From Streptomyces violaceusniger Tu 4113 (lineage in GTDB: Bacteria; Actinomycetota; Actinomycetes; Streptomycetales; Streptomycetaceae): a DNA stretch of 64,000 nucleotides. The notes under the pieces are model-generated. The model searched no databases, had not been told where the DNA came from, and was given only the letters and a program-made list of their open reading frames with translations. The DNA lies in NCBI RefSeq assembly GCF_000147815.2, contig NC_015957.1, positions 10,292,001 to 10,356,000 of the forward strand. Reading direction: 5' to 3'. The first letter of the stretch is position 1. Each line of letters opens with the position of its first letter. Made by a program: the position numbers and the translations under genes. Below are positions 12,308 through 21,210 of this stretch, one piece after another.

Positions 12308-12799
12308 GTGGAGTTCGACGTCACCATCGAGATCCCGAAGGGTTCGCGGAACAAGTACGAGGTGGACCACGAGACGGGTCGCATCCGTCTTGACCGGCGA
12401 CTCTTCACGTCGACCAGCTACCCCGCGGACTACGGCTTCGTCGAGAACACCCTCGGCGAGGACGGCGATCCGCTGGACGCACTGGTCATTCTCGACGAGC
12501 CGACGTTCCCCGGCTGCCTGATCAAGTGCCGTGCCATCGGCATGTTCAGGATGACGGACGAGGCGGGTGGCGATGACAAGCTGCTTTGCGTACCGGCCTC
12601 GGACCCCCGGGTGGAGCACCTGCGTGATATTCACCACGTTTCAGAGTTCGACCGCCTGGAAATCCAGCACTTCTTCGAGGTCTACAAGGACCTCGAGCCG
12701 GGCAAGTCGGTCGAAGGGGCCAACTGGGTGGGCCGCGCCGAGGCCGAGGCCGAGGTGGAGGCGTCCATCAAGCGCCTCGAGGCCGCCGGCGGCCACTGA
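12308..12799 (+). CDS. ppa: Inorganic pyrophosphatase
   Basis: 163 aa family I soluble pyrophosphatase, hydrolysing PPi to drive biosynthesis. GTG 12308 is the start: GGAGGA at 12295-12300 lies 7 nt upstream. The N-terminus '[18 protein letters not shown]', the metal-binding 'DGDPLDALV' signature and '[13 protein letters not shown]' are intact. Single-gene unit ending in a strong hairpin. Confidence 0.97.
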   Translation: MEFDVTIEIPKGSRNKYEVDHETGRIRLDRRLFTSTSYPADYGFVENTLGEDGDPLDALVILDEPTFPGCLIKCRAIGMFRMTDEAGGDDKLLCVPASDPRVEHLRDIHHVSEFDRLEIQHFFEVYKDLEPGKSVEGANWVGRAEAEAEVEASIKRLEAAGGH

Positions 12800-12809
12800 G
12801 TCCTGACCA

Positions 12810-12852
12810 CGCCGGAGGGCGGGACACCCTGTGGGTGTCCCGCCCTCCGGCG
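12810..12852. terminator. Bidirectional intrinsic terminator
   Basis: Perfect 20-bp stem (12810-12829 with 12833-12852) around a TGT loop, between convergent ppa and the threonine/serine exporter gene. There is no long T run, as is common in streptomycetes. Confidence 0.85.
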
Positions 12853-12926
12853 TTTCCGGGTCCGGGACGGCGGCGGCCCCGGGCGGGCGAGGCCCAGGAC
12901 GGGTACGGCCCCGGTCGGCGCGCCCG

Positions 12927-14633
12927 TCAGAAGCCCCTCGTGCGCTTGGCGGCACGGCGGTCGGAGGGGTCGATGGTCGCGCCGGGGGTCTTCAGGAAGA
13001 GGCGCGCGGCCTCGCCTCCCAGGTTCACCCCTATGGCGATCGCCAGGGCCAGCGCCACCGCCTGGGTGAGGTGCGGAATGCCGCGGTCCAGGTTGCCCTG
13101 GGCCAGGGCGAGCAGGCCGAAGTAGGTCGCGCTACCGGGCAGCAGCGGCCCTATCGCCGCCGTGACGTACGGCAGCGCCGAGGCGTACCGATAGCGCGAG
13201 AGCAACTGGCCGAAGAGGCCGACCAGCCCCGCGGCCACGGTCGTGGCGGCCACCTTCGGGACGCCGGCGGTGTCGGCCAGCGCCCCGTAGACCACCCAGG
13301 CGACCCCGCCGTTGAGCGTGGCGAACAGCACGGTGTGACGTTCCTGCTGAAGCAGGATGCAGAAGGTCAGCGCGAGCAGCATCGCCGCCAGGATCTGGAT
13401 CACCGGCCGCTCCACATGGCGCAGCGCCGCCTCCGGGTTCAGCTTGGCGTCGAGCTGGACGCCTCCGTAGAGCACCGTGAGCACCCCGCACACGATGCCC
13501 ACGATCAGATAGCCGACCTCCAGGAGGCGGGCCGCCGCGGTGATGTAGTAGCCGGTCAGCCCGTCCTGGACGCCCGCGACCAGCGCCCGCCCCGGGATCA
13601 GCGCGAACAGCCCACCGGTGATCACGGCGGACGCCTGAAGCCCGAAGTTCATGAGGCTGAGCGCCACGCCCATCGCGGCCGGCGGCATCGCCGCGGCCAC
13701 GAACTGGTAGAACTCCGGAAGCCCGCGCCCCGAGGCCAGCCACGCCAGCCGGTCGCCGAGCATCGCGCCGATGGCCGCCGCGAAGAAGACCGGCCAGTCA
13801 CCGCCGACCAGCATGCTCGCCGCGCCGGCCAGCCCTCCGCCGGCCACGGTGAGCGCCCAGCCGGGGTAGGGGTGGCGGTTACGGCGTATCTCGGCGAGCC
13901 GCCGGTACGCCTCCTCCAGCGTGAAGTCGTCCTCCGAGGTGATGTCGTCGACGAGCCGGAAGACCGCGGACAGCCGGGTGTAGTCGGTGCCCCGGCGCCG
14001 CACGGTCCGGCTGGCGGTGACCGGGTCGTCGACCAGCGAGCGCTGGTAGCTGACCGACAGCAGGGTGAAGGTGACGGTCGGCTCGCAGCGGTCGAGCCCG
14101 TACGCGTGCGCCACGCCGAGCATCGCCGCCTCGACGTCCTCGGCCCCCTCGCCGCCCGCGAGCAGCAGCTCGGCGATGCGGAGGGTGAGGTCGAGCACAC
14201 GCGGCACGGCCGGCCCGGTCTCGTCCTGCTGCTCGACGCGCTCGGGCGTCGGGCGCTCGCTGATCGGCATGCGCAGCATCGTGCGCATCCGGTCCTGCCA
14301 GGGGGCGTCCTTGGTCAGCCGGACGACGGGGAAGCCGTTCGGCGGGGTGATGGCGGGGAAGCCGCCGGTGGTCTGGTTGCTCTGCGGGGTGATCACCCCG
14401 GGCGGCGGCACGAAGGCCGAGCCCTCGGGGTCGACGGAGGTCTCCGCCGTCAGCCCGTTGGGCACGGCGAACTCCGATGTCGGGTGCTCGTCCTCGGGCG
14501 GCGGCGGCATGGGTATGCCGAGAGGAGGGGTGAAAGCGCTGTGCGCCTCGTCGGACTGGGGCTTCTGGTTCTCCCCCGTGTCCGTGTCCACCCCGCTCGC
14601 ACCGCGCGGCGTCTGCTGACGGTCCGGCCTCAC
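12927..14633 (-). CDS. Threonine/serine exporter family protein (ThrE-like)
   Basis: 568 aa. A ~170-residue Pro/Thr/Gln-rich cytosolic region is followed by the ThrE core domain ('VLDLTLRIAELLLAGGEGAEDVEAAM', 'HAYGLDRCEPTVTFTLL') and about ten membrane helices ('YPGWALTVAGGGLAGAASML' onward). Such proteins export threonine and serine, best known from Corynebacterium ThrE; specificity here is inferred. GTG 14633 ('VRPDRQQTPRG') has GAGGAG about 9 nt upstream; an earlier GTG at 14702 has no clear ribosome binding site. It is convergent with ppa. Confidence 0.85.
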   Translation of the reverse strand: MRPDRQQTPRGASGVDTDTGENQKPQSDEAHSAFTPPLGIPMPPPPEDEHPTSEFAVPNGLTAETSVDPEGSAFVPPPGVITPQSNQTTGGFPAITPPNGFPVVRLTKDAPWQDRMRTMLRMPISERPTPERVEQQDETGPAVPRVLDLTLRIAELLLAGGEGAEDVEAAMLGVAHAYGLDRCEPTVTFTLLSVSYQRSLVDDPVTASRTVRRRGTDYTRLSAVFRLVDDITSEDDFTLEEAYRRLAEIRRNRHPYPGWALTVAGGGLAGAASMLVGGDWPVFFAAAIGAMLGDRLAWLASGRGLPEFYQFVAAAMPPAAMGVALSLMNFGLQASAVITGGLFALIPGRALVAGVQDGLTGYYITAAARLLEVGYLIVGIVCGVLTVLYGGVQLDAKLNPEAALRHVERPVIQILAAMLLALTFCILLQQERHTVLFATLNGGVAWVVYGALADTAGVPKVAATTVAAGLVGLFGQLLSRYRYASALPYVTAAIGPLLPGSATYFGLLALAQGNLDRGIPHLTQAVALALAIAIGVNLGGEAARLFLKTPGATIDPSDRRAAKRTRGF

Positions 14634-14871
14634 GTCTCCTCGCTCCTCACCAGCCCTCCCCGTACGGTTTCCAGCAGCCAAGGATGCAGCATCGGCGGCC
14701 ACCGGAGCCCATTGTGCGGGGCGGTGACCGCCGAGGGGGAGTGGGGGCGGGTGTGTGTGACGAGCGTGAATGCAGGTGAACGAGGTGCAGGCGGGACGGG
14801 AGACGCCGGGTGACGGGGAGCGCCACGGCGGCGGGAGACCCCGGGGCGGTCAGCGGCCCCGGCGCTCGGCG

Positions 14872-15579
14872 TCAGCGCTTGGCGTGGCGTCCGCGCGGCC
14901 CCTGGGAGGGCCCACCCGAGGCCGGGCCCTGCGGATCCGGCTCCGCGGCGGCCTCCTTCTTCGCCTTGCCGCGGGCCCGGAGGAACTCGATCACGATCGG
15001 GACGATCGACAGCAGCACGATCGCGATCAGCATCAGCTCGATGTGCTGATGGACGAAGTCGATCTTCCCGAGCGCCGAGCCCAGCAGGGTGACGCCGGTG
15101 CCCCACAGCACGCCGCCGATGACGTTGAAGATGATGAACGAGCGGTAGTTCATCCGGCTCACGCCCGCGATGATCGGCGTGAACGTCCGCACGATGGGCA
15201 CGAAGCGGGCGAGGATCAGCGACTTCGGCCCGTGCTTCTCGAAGAACTCATGCGCCTTCTCCACGTTCTCCTGTTTGAAGAGCTTGGAGTCGGGGCGCCG
15301 GAACAGCGACGGCCCCACCTTCCGGCCGAAGAGATAGCCGACCTGGTCACCGACGATCGCGGCGACCGCGACGGCCACGCACACCAGCCACAGCTCCTGC
15401 TTGATCACATCGGTGGTCACCAGCAGACCGGTGGTGAAGAGCAGCGAGTCGCCGGGCAGGAAGAAGCCGATGAGCAGACCGGACTCCGCGAAGACGATGG
15501 CCAGGACGCCGAGCAGACCGAAGGTTTCGATCAGATGGTCCGGGTCCAGCCACTGAGGGCCGAGCGCGAGGGTGTTCAC
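14872..15579 (-). CDS. DedA family membrane protein
   Basis: 235 aa. DedA/SNARE-associated fold: 'IVFAESGLLIGFFLPGDSLLF' with the conserved E and PGD, and 'FEKHGPKSLILARFVPIVRTFTPIIAG' with the conserved ARFxPxxRTF motif. About five membrane segments; the C-terminal ~35 residues are basic and charged. DedA proteins act in lipid carrier flipping and envelope homeostasis; the lipid handled here cannot be told from sequence. A divergently placed partner is absent. Confidence 0.92.
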   Translation of the reverse strand: MNTLALGPQWLDPDHLIETFGLLGVLAIVFAESGLLIGFFLPGDSLLFTTGLLVTTDVIKQELWLVCVAVAVAAIVGDQVGYLFGRKVGPSLFRRPDSKLFKQENVEKAHEFFEKHGPKSLILARFVPIVRTFTPIIAGVSRMNYRSFIIFNVIGGVLWGTGVTLLGSALGKIDFVHQHIELMLIAIVLLSIVPIVIEFLRARGKAKKEAAAEPDPQGPASGGPSQGPRGRHAKR

Positions 15580-15762
15580 GGGTGGGAGGCTCCTGGGTCG
15601 AGGGAAGCAGGCTCGTGCGAGGCCCGGCCGCAGGGTCGGGGCGGAACTGAGGTGTTCTTCGCAGTGTGCCGCCCAAAGCTATCAACGCCGTGTGCGTGCC
15701 CTTGGTTCCCACCGCCCAGGACGCCCGCCCTCGTCCCCACCCTCCAGGGATGCCCCTAGGCC

Positions 15763-16521
15763 CTAGCGGTGCCGCTCCGCGTTGGCGAGGATCGCGTCCC
15801 GGAGGTAGCCGGCCAGCCCCGGCCCGGCCTTGTCGATGTTCTCCGTGAAGCGGTGGTCCGAGACGTACATCCGGCCCAGGCAGGCGTGCATCTCATGGCC
15901 GCATTCGTAGTGGTTCCGGCTGATCCCCTGCCGGTGCTCCTCGGCGAGGTCCATCGCCGCCTCGGACGTCGGTGGGGTGCCCGCGCCCATCAGCGCGAGG
16001 AAGCGGTTGCTGATCTCGTCCGCCTCCTCCTGGATCCGCTTCCAGTCCTCCTTGGTGTACGAGGCGGCTCTGCGCTGGGACTCCTTGTACGCCTCGGTGT
16101 TCCCCCAGCGCTGCTCGACCTCCTCCTGGTGCTCGTCCGGGTCGAAGTCCCCGAAGACCTCGAACTTCTCCTCCGGGGTCAGATTGATGCCCATCTTCCG
16201 CGCCTCCATGGCCTGTTCGACGGCGGCGGCCATCTTCCGCAGCCGCTCGATCCGGTCGGTCAGCAGCCGGTGCTGACGCCGCAGGTGGGCCTGCGGATCG
16301 ATATCCGGGTCGTCGAGCAGCACCGCCACCTCTTCGAGCGGAAAGCCCAGCTCCCGGTAGAACAGGATCCGCTGCAGCCGGTCGAGGTCGGCGTCGTCGT
16401 AACGCCGGTGCCCTGCCGCGCTGCGGGCGCCGGGGCGCAGCAGCCCGATCTCGTCGTAGTGGTGCAGCGTGCGCACCGTGACGCCGGCGAAGCCCGCGAC
16501 CTGTCCCACGGAGTAGCTCAT
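15763..16521 (-). CDS. tipA: MerR-family thiopeptide-induced regulator TipA
   Basis: 252 aa. The N-terminal MerR winged helix ('MSYSVGQVAGFAGVTVRTLHH', residues 1-70) and coiled coil are followed by the TipAS drug-binding domain from about 110. In the characterised S. lividans protein, TipAL traps thiopeptides such as thiostrepton by covalent attachment to Cys214; here 'HYECGHEMHACLG' places a cysteine at exactly 214 and another at 207. 'MGINLTPEEKFEVFGDFDPDEH', split by an internal start-like Met near 110, would allow the short TipAS form. Autoregulated promoter just upstream. Divergent from a LysE-type exporter. Confidence 0.95.
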   Translation of the reverse strand: MSYSVGQVAGFAGVTVRTLHHYDEIGLLRPGARSAAGHRRYDDADLDRLQRILFYRELGFPLEEVAVLLDDPDIDPQAHLRRQHRLLTDRIERLRKMAAAVEQAMEARKMGINLTPEEKFEVFGDFDPDEHQEEVEQRWGNTEAYKESQRRAASYTKEDWKRIQEEADEISNRFLALMGAGTPPTSEAAMDLAEEHRQGISRNHYECGHEMHACLGRMYVSDHRFTENIDKAGPGLAGYLRDAILANAERHR

Positions 16522-16567
16522 GGCCTGATCCGCTCTCCTTCAGTTCGGTACGGGTTCCACGGTGCGC

Positions 16568-16590
16568 CCTTACGTCGCGTGAGGTGCAAG
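16568..16590 (-). promoter_or_regulatory. TipA-type autoregulated promoter/operator
   Basis: Read on the - strand, the DNA gives CTTGCACCTCACGCGACGTAAGG followed by a GC-rich stretch and CGTGGA, closely resembling what I recall of the known tipA promoter (TTGCACCTCACGTCACGTGAGG). Bases 16568-16584 form an imperfect 17-bp palindrome. It lies about 47-69 nt upstream of the tipA ATG and 56 nt from the divergent LysE gene. Confidence 0.75.
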
Positions 16591-16645
16591 TCCGGATGGC
16601 GAAACCCGCTGGGCGGCGCGGCAGGCGGCTGTCATCCTGCCGATT

Positions 16646-17419
16646 GTGCTGGGGATAACCGATCTTTCGACCTATCTGGCCGGTCTGGCGCTGATCATCC
16701 TGCTGCCGGGCCCCAATTCGCTGTATGTGGTGTCGGTCGCGGCCCGCCGCGGCCCCCGTACCGGCTATCGGGCGGCGGCCGGGGTGCTGTGCGGGGACGC
16801 CGTGCTGATGGCGCTGTCGGCGGGCGGGGTGGCCTCGCTGCTGAACGCCAGCCCGGTGCTCTTCGCGGTGGTCAAGTTCGCGGGCGCGGGCTATCTGACC
16901 TGGCTGGCGCTGGGCATGCTGCGCGGGGCGCGGGCGCTGTGGCGCCGCCGGCCGGGGAGCGCGGACGGGGCCGCGGAGTCGGCGGATGCCTCTATGGAGT
17001 CGGCGGACACGGCCAAGGGGTCCGTGGACACGGCCAAGGGGTCCGTGGACACGGCCAAGGGGTCCGTGGACACGGCCAAGGGGTCCGTGGATGCGGCCAA
17101 CGGGTCCGCGGAGGGCGAGCGCCCGTACCGCAGGGCGCTGGTCATCAGCCTGCTGAACCCGAAGGCGATCCTCTTCTTCATCTCCTTCTTCGTGCAGTTC
17201 GTGGATCCGGACTACGCCCATCCCGCGCTGTCCTTCCTGGCGCTGGGCGCCTGGGCGCAGTTGTTCAGCATCACCTATCTGTCGGTGCTGATCTTCAGCG
17301 GTACGTATCTGGCGGCCACCTTCCGGCGGCGCCGGCGGCTGAGGGCGGGGCTCTCGGCGGCCGCGGGCGCGGCCTTCCTCGGCTTCGCGGCGAAGCTGTC
17401 GCTCAGCAGCGCGGGGTAG
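16646..17419 (+). CDS. LysE family amino-acid/metabolite exporter with repeat-bearing loop
   Basis: 257 aa. The N-terminus 'LGITDLSTYLAGLALIILLPGPNSLYVV' contains the LysE/RhtB signature PGPN; about six membrane segments follow. GTG 16646 has no clear ribosome binding site, so the message may be leaderless or start elsewhere. Residues about 121-155 form a run of DTAKGSV-type heptads between the third and fourth membrane segments, encoded by 21-bp tandem repeats; relatives have a shorter loop here. Divergent from tipA and sharing its short promoter region, so it could be co-regulated. Export substrate unknown. Confidence 0.88.
   Translation: MLGITDLSTYLAGLALIILLPGPNSLYVVSVAARRGPRTGYRAAAGVLCGDAVLMALSAGGVASLLNASPVLFAVVKFAGAGYLTWLALGMLRGARALWRRRPGSADGAAESADASMESADTAKGSVDTAKGSVDTAKGSVDTAKGSVDAANGSAEGERPYRRALVISLLNPKAILFFISFFVQFVDPDYAHPALSFLALGAWAQLFSITYLSVLIFSGTYLAATFRRRRRLRAGLSAAAGAAFLGFAAKLSLSSAG
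17006..17110 (+). repeat. 21-bp in-frame tandem repeat, five units
   Basis: Units start at 17006, 17027, 17048, 17069 and 17090. The first four are identical (GACACGGCCAAGGGGTCCGT + G) and the fifth is degenerate. They encode the heptads in the cytosolic loop of the LysE-type exporter and are a likely site of length variation. Confidence 0.95.
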
Positions 17420-17486
17420 CGGGCCGGGCGCGGGGGCACGGCGCGGGATCAGGATTTATGCCTGATATGCCCCTAATTTAACGAAG

Positions 17487-18899
17487 ATGGCTCTTCATAA
17501 AGGCACTCGCGGCCGACGCGACAGGGAAGAACGCCCCGAAATCTCCATCAATCCGCTCTACGGCGAGGCCAATCCGGTCAGCGGCATGACCGGCAAACCC
17601 CCGCGCCGCCGCCTCCCGGACGAACCGATGGCGGCCACGACCGCCTATCAGTTCGTCCATGACGAACTGATGCTGGACGGCAACGCCCGCCAGAATCTCG
17701 CCACCTTCGTCACCACGTGGATGGAGCCGCAGGCGGGCAAGCTGATGTCCGACTGCCGCGACAAGAACATGATCGACAAGGATGAGTACCCGCGCACCGC
17801 CGAACTGGAGCGGCGGTGCGTGGTGATGCTCGCCCATCTGTGGCACGCACCCGATCCGGACACGGTCGTGGGCTGCTCCACCACGGGGTCGAGCGAGGCG
17901 TGCATGCTGGCCGGAATGGCCTTCAAGCGGCGCTGGGCCCAGCGGAACCCGGTGAGCTATCCGGCGACCGCCCGCCCCAACCTGATCATGGGTACCAATG
18001 TCCAGGTGTGCTGGGAGAAGTTCTGCAACTTCTGGGAGGTGGAGGCGCGGCAGGTGCCCATGGAGGGCAACCGGTTCCACCTCGACCCCCAGGCCGCCGC
18101 CGAGCTGTGCGACGAGAACACCATCGGGGTCGTGACGATCCTGGGGTCCACCTTCGACGGCTCCTACGAACCCGTCGCCGAGGTGTGCCGGGCACTGGAC
18201 GACCTCCAGGAGCGCACGGGACTGGACATCCCGGTGCATGTGGACGGCGCCTCGGGCGCGATGATCGCGCCGTTTCTCGACCAGGACCTGGTGTGGGACT
18301 TCCAGTTGCCGCGGGTCGCCTCCATCAACACCTCGGGGCACAAGTACGGCCTGGTCTACCCCGGGGTGGGGTGGGCGCTGTGGCGAACGTCGGACGCGCT
18401 GCCCGAGGACCTGGTCTTCCGCGTCGACTACCTGGGCGGCGACATGCCGACGTTCTCGCTCAACTTCTCCCGCCCCGGCGCCCAGGTGGCCGCCCAGTAC
18501 TACACCTTTGTCCGCCTGGGCCGGGAGGGCTTCCGCGCCGTGCAGCAGAACACCCGCGATGTGGCGCGCTCGCTCGCCGAGCGGATCGAGGCGTTCGGGG
18601 ACTTCACCATGCTCAGCCGCGGCGATGAGCTGCCGGTGTTCGCGTTCACCACGGCGGAGGGGGTCGGCACCTTCGATGTCTACGACGTCTCGCGGCGGCT
18701 GCGCGAACGCGGCTGGCTGGTGCCCGCGTACACCTTCCCGCCCAACCGGGAGGACCTGTCCGTGCTGCGGGTGGTGTGCCGCAACGGCTTCTCGGAGGAC
18801 CTCGCCGATCTCTTCCTGAACGACCTGGAGTCGCTGCTGCCGGAGCTGCGGTCGCAGCCCGCGCCCTTGGGGAAGGTCGTCAAGGCGTTCCACCACTGA
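17487..18899 (+). CDS. gadB: Glutamate decarboxylase
   Basis: 470 aa PLP enzyme converting glutamate to GABA and CO2, consuming a proton. 'STTGSSEACMLAG' near 131-143, the PLP-contacting 'HVDGASG' at 251-257 and Schiff-base Lys286 in 'NTSGHKYGLVYPG' are all present. Length and C-terminal 'LGKVVKAFHH' match bacterial/plant group II decarboxylases. It stands alone, 67 nt after the exporter gene; no GABA antiporter (GadC) is adjacent, so it may serve GABA metabolism or acid stress. Confidence 0.95.
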   Translation: MALHKGTRGRRDREERPEISINPLYGEANPVSGMTGKPPRRRLPDEPMAATTAYQFVHDELMLDGNARQNLATFVTTWMEPQAGKLMSDCRDKNMIDKDEYPRTAELERRCVVMLAHLWHAPDPDTVVGCSTTGSSEACMLAGMAFKRRWAQRNPVSYPATARPNLIMGTNVQVCWEKFCNFWEVEARQVPMEGNRFHLDPQAAAELCDENTIGVVTILGSTFDGSYEPVAEVCRALDDLQERTGLDIPVHVDGASGAMIAPFLDQDLVWDFQLPRVASINTSGHKYGLVYPGVGWALWRTSDALPEDLVFRVDYLGGDMPTFSLNFSRPGAQVAAQYYTFVRLGREGFRAVQQNTRDVARSLAERIEAFGDFTMLSRGDELPVFAFTTAEGVGTFDVYDVSRRLRERGWLVPAYTFPPNREDLSVLRVVCRNGFSEDLADLFLNDLESLLPELRSQPAPLGKVVKAFHH

Positions 18900-18932
18900 G
18901 CCCGGTGTCTCCGGTCCTGGGAACGACGGCGG

Positions 18933-20306
18933 TCAGCGCGTGCGGGCCGGGGCCCGGAGCAGCTCGGCCCGGCGCCGGACCGCCTCCAGCGCACCGGGCT
19001 TGCGGCCGGGCACCCTGCTCCGCAGCTCCATCAGCGGCGGGACGAGGGCGCTGGCCCTGGCCCGGTCCTCGACGAACTGCCACTGGTGGTGCGCCCGGTC
19101 CACGGCCCCCTCGACCTCGGGGTGGCCGACCGGTTCCCCGTTGCCCAGCCGCGCGTCGGCCACCGCGAGCCACAACTCACAGGCGCGGGCCGGGTCCCCG
19201 GCGATACGGGAGAGATCGGCGCGGACCTCCAGCCAGTGGATCGCCTCGTCGGAACGGGGACCGGCGGTCCGGAGGGCCTCCTGCTCCCAGGCGGCCGCCA
19301 TCGAGGCGGCCTCGCTGTGCCGTCCCGAGTTGGCCGCCTCGAATATCGCCGCGTGCGTGGCGGCCAGCGGATCGGCCACGGGCGCCCGCCTGGGCGGCGG
19401 GGGCAGGGGGGCGTGCGTCGGCTGGGGCGGGCGCAGTGATGGTGGCGCCGGTCGGGGATCGGCGGAGAGGAACGATTCGGGAGGGCCCGGCGGCATGCGC
19501 GGCGGCATGACCGCCACCGGCCCGGCTGCCCCAGCAGGTCCGGTCTGCCCGGCCCATCCGGCGGCCTCCGGGCCAGGAGCGGCATCCGGGACCGCGTACG
19601 CCGCACCCGGCCCGGCGCCGTCCAGCAGCAGTTCGGGACCGCTGCCCAACCCGGCCTCCATCGCGGCCCGCTGGTGCAGCAGCGCGAGCGGCGGGCGCTC
19701 GGCGGCGCCCCGCAGCAGCCCGGCGAACGCCCGGCTGTAGTCCGGCGTCGCCATCCCCCGCTTGGGCGGGGCTCCCCGCTTGGGCGGGGCGGGCGCCACC
19801 GTGCCGTACAGCGTCAGCCCGGCGGCGAGCCCGGACGGCCCGGCAGCCCTCAGCGGCGGCCATGCCGTCTCGTCGGCCACCAGATCGGCGACCACGACGG
19901 TGCTGCCCGGCGGCCGTCGGCCGAGCTCGGCCGCCAGCCAGTGCCAGGGCAGCGCCGTATAGCGGGCGGTCCTCGGCGTCGTACGGGCCAACGCCAGGTG
20001 CGGCAGCCGCTGTTTGGCGTCGAGGGTGAGCTGGCCCGCGAGATGGACCAGCACCGGGCCCGGGTGCGCGGCGGCGGTGCGCAGATGCGTCAGCACGGTC
20101 TGCGGATCGGCCGGGTCCACGAGTTGGACGACGCTGGCGCCGCCGGGCGTGCCCAGCAGCGCCGCCGGCGGTACGGCGGCGAGCTGAGGCAGCGCGGCGG
20201 CCGCGTCCATCAGTCGCTGTTTACCGGCCGGACCGGCGGCGAGCAGCAGGGCGTATCCGGGCCCGCTCACCGTCTCCGCCCCCGTGCCCGACCTGTCGTT
20301 CCCCAT
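18933..20306 (-). CDS. Conserved hypothetical protein with C-terminal TPR-like helices
   Basis: 457 aa from ATG 20306 ('MGNDRSGTGAETVSG'); a longer open frame upstream overlaps the ABC permease and is not credible. Residues ~15-230 look like an alpha/beta domain ('GYALLLAAGPAGKQRL', 'VVQLVDPADPQTVL', 'GPVLVHLAGQL', 'STVVVADLVADETAW') reminiscent of CHAT-like peptidase folds but without a clear His/Cys pair. A Pro/Gly-rich linker (~260-340) leads to helical pairs ('AIFEAANSGRHSEAASMAAAW', 'LSRIAGDPARACELWLAV') typical of TPRs. No assigned function. Confidence 0.8.
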   Translation of the reverse strand: MGNDRSGTGAETVSGPGYALLLAAGPAGKQRLMDAAAALPQLAAVPPAALLGTPGGASVVQLVDPADPQTVLTHLRTAAAHPGPVLVHLAGQLTLDAKQRLPHLALARTTPRTARYTALPWHWLAAELGRRPPGSTVVVADLVADETAWPPLRAAGPSGLAAGLTLYGTVAPAPPKRGAPPKRGMATPDYSRAFAGLLRGAAERPPLALLHQRAAMEAGLGSGPELLLDGAGPGAAYAVPDAAPGPEAAGWAGQTGPAGAAGPVAVMPPRMPPGPPESFLSADPRPAPPSLRPPQPTHAPLPPPPRRAPVADPLAATHAAIFEAANSGRHSEAASMAAAWEQEALRTAGPRSDEAIHWLEVRADLSRIAGDPARACELWLAVADARLGNGEPVGHPEVEGAVDRAHHQWQFVEDRARASALVPPLMELRSRVPGRKPGALEAVRRRAELLRAPARTR

Positions 20307-20424
20307 ATATGCACCGTATCCGCAACCGGCGACGACCGGTGGGGGTGTGACCCGCCGGGCGTCGGGCAGCGGTGTGGTCGGCTCCGGGTCCGGCCGGCTC
20401 CGGCGGGCCGGGCCCGGACCGTCG

Positions 20425-21210
20425 TCAGCGGCTGAGCCGCCCGTAACGCCGCACGGCCAGCGGCGCGAAGACCGCGATGAGCGCCAGCGGCCAGCAGACG
20501 GCGAGGAGATGGGCGTGGTCCGCCGCCCAGCCCTCGCCGCCGCCACCGGGACCGCCGAACAGATCGCGGATCGCGGTGGCCGTCGCCGACATCGGGTTCC
20601 AGACCGCGAGGGCGCCGAGCCAGCCGGGCATGGTCTCGGGCGAGGCGAAGACGTTGGAGAGGAAGCCCAGCGGCCAGACCAGGATCTGCACGGCCTGCAC
20701 CATCTCCGGGCGTCCGGCGGCCATGCCCAGGAAGATGCCGAGCCACAGCATCGCGAAGCGCAGCCACAGCAGCAGCCCGACGGCGAGGAGCCCGTCGCCG
20801 ACGCCGCCGTGCCAGCGCCAGCCCATCGCCAGACCGACCCCGAGCAGGACGAACAGACCGAGCGCCGACTGGAGCATGTCCAGCACGCTGCGCCCGGCCA
20901 GGACCGCCGAGCGGGCCATCGGCATCGAGCGGAAGCGGTCGATGACGCCCTTGTTGAGGTCCTGGGTGATGGCGAGCATCGTCCCTTCGAGGCCGAACAC
21001 CATGGTGAGCGCGAGCGTGCCCGGCACCAGGAAGTCCTTGTAGTCACCGCCGCCCGGGACGGTCATCCCGCCGCCGAGGAAGTAGGCGAACATCAGCAGC
21101 ATCATCACCGGGAAGACGAGCTGAACGACCACCTGGACGGGCTGCCGGGCCCAGTGGGCGAGCCCGCGGCGGGTCATGGTCCAGGAGTCGGTGAGGGTCG
21201 CGGTCGTCAT
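20425..21210 (-). CDS. ABC-2 type transporter permease (DrrB-like)
   Basis: 261 aa with six membrane segments ('[19 protein letters not shown]', '[15 protein letters not shown]', '[15 protein letters not shown]', '[15 protein letters not shown]', '[14 protein letters not shown]', '[19 protein letters not shown]'). It has the ABC-2 signature around '[22 protein letters not shown]'. Its start overlaps the stop of the ATPase gene by 4 nt, so the two form one exporter like daunorubicin-resistance DrrAB. Substrate unknown. Confidence 0.93.
   Translation of the reverse strand: MTTATLTDSWTMTRRGLAHWARQPVQVVVQLVFPVMMLLMFAYFLGGGMTVPGGGDYKDFLVPGTLALTMVFGLEGTMLAITQDLNKGVIDRFRSMPMARSAVLAGRSVLDMLQSALGLFVLLGVGLAMGWRWHGGVGDGLLAVGLLLWLRFAMLWLGIFLGMAAGRPEMVQAVQILVWPLGFLSNVFASPETMPGWLGALAVWNPMSATATAIRDLFGGPGGGGEGWAADHAHLLAVCWPLALIAVFAPLAVRRYGRLSR

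Noticed and set aside
20306..21047. N-terminal extension of the 18933-20306 protein
   Set aside because: It would overlap the ABC permease in another frame and consists of Arg/Ser/Ala-rich shadow sequence.
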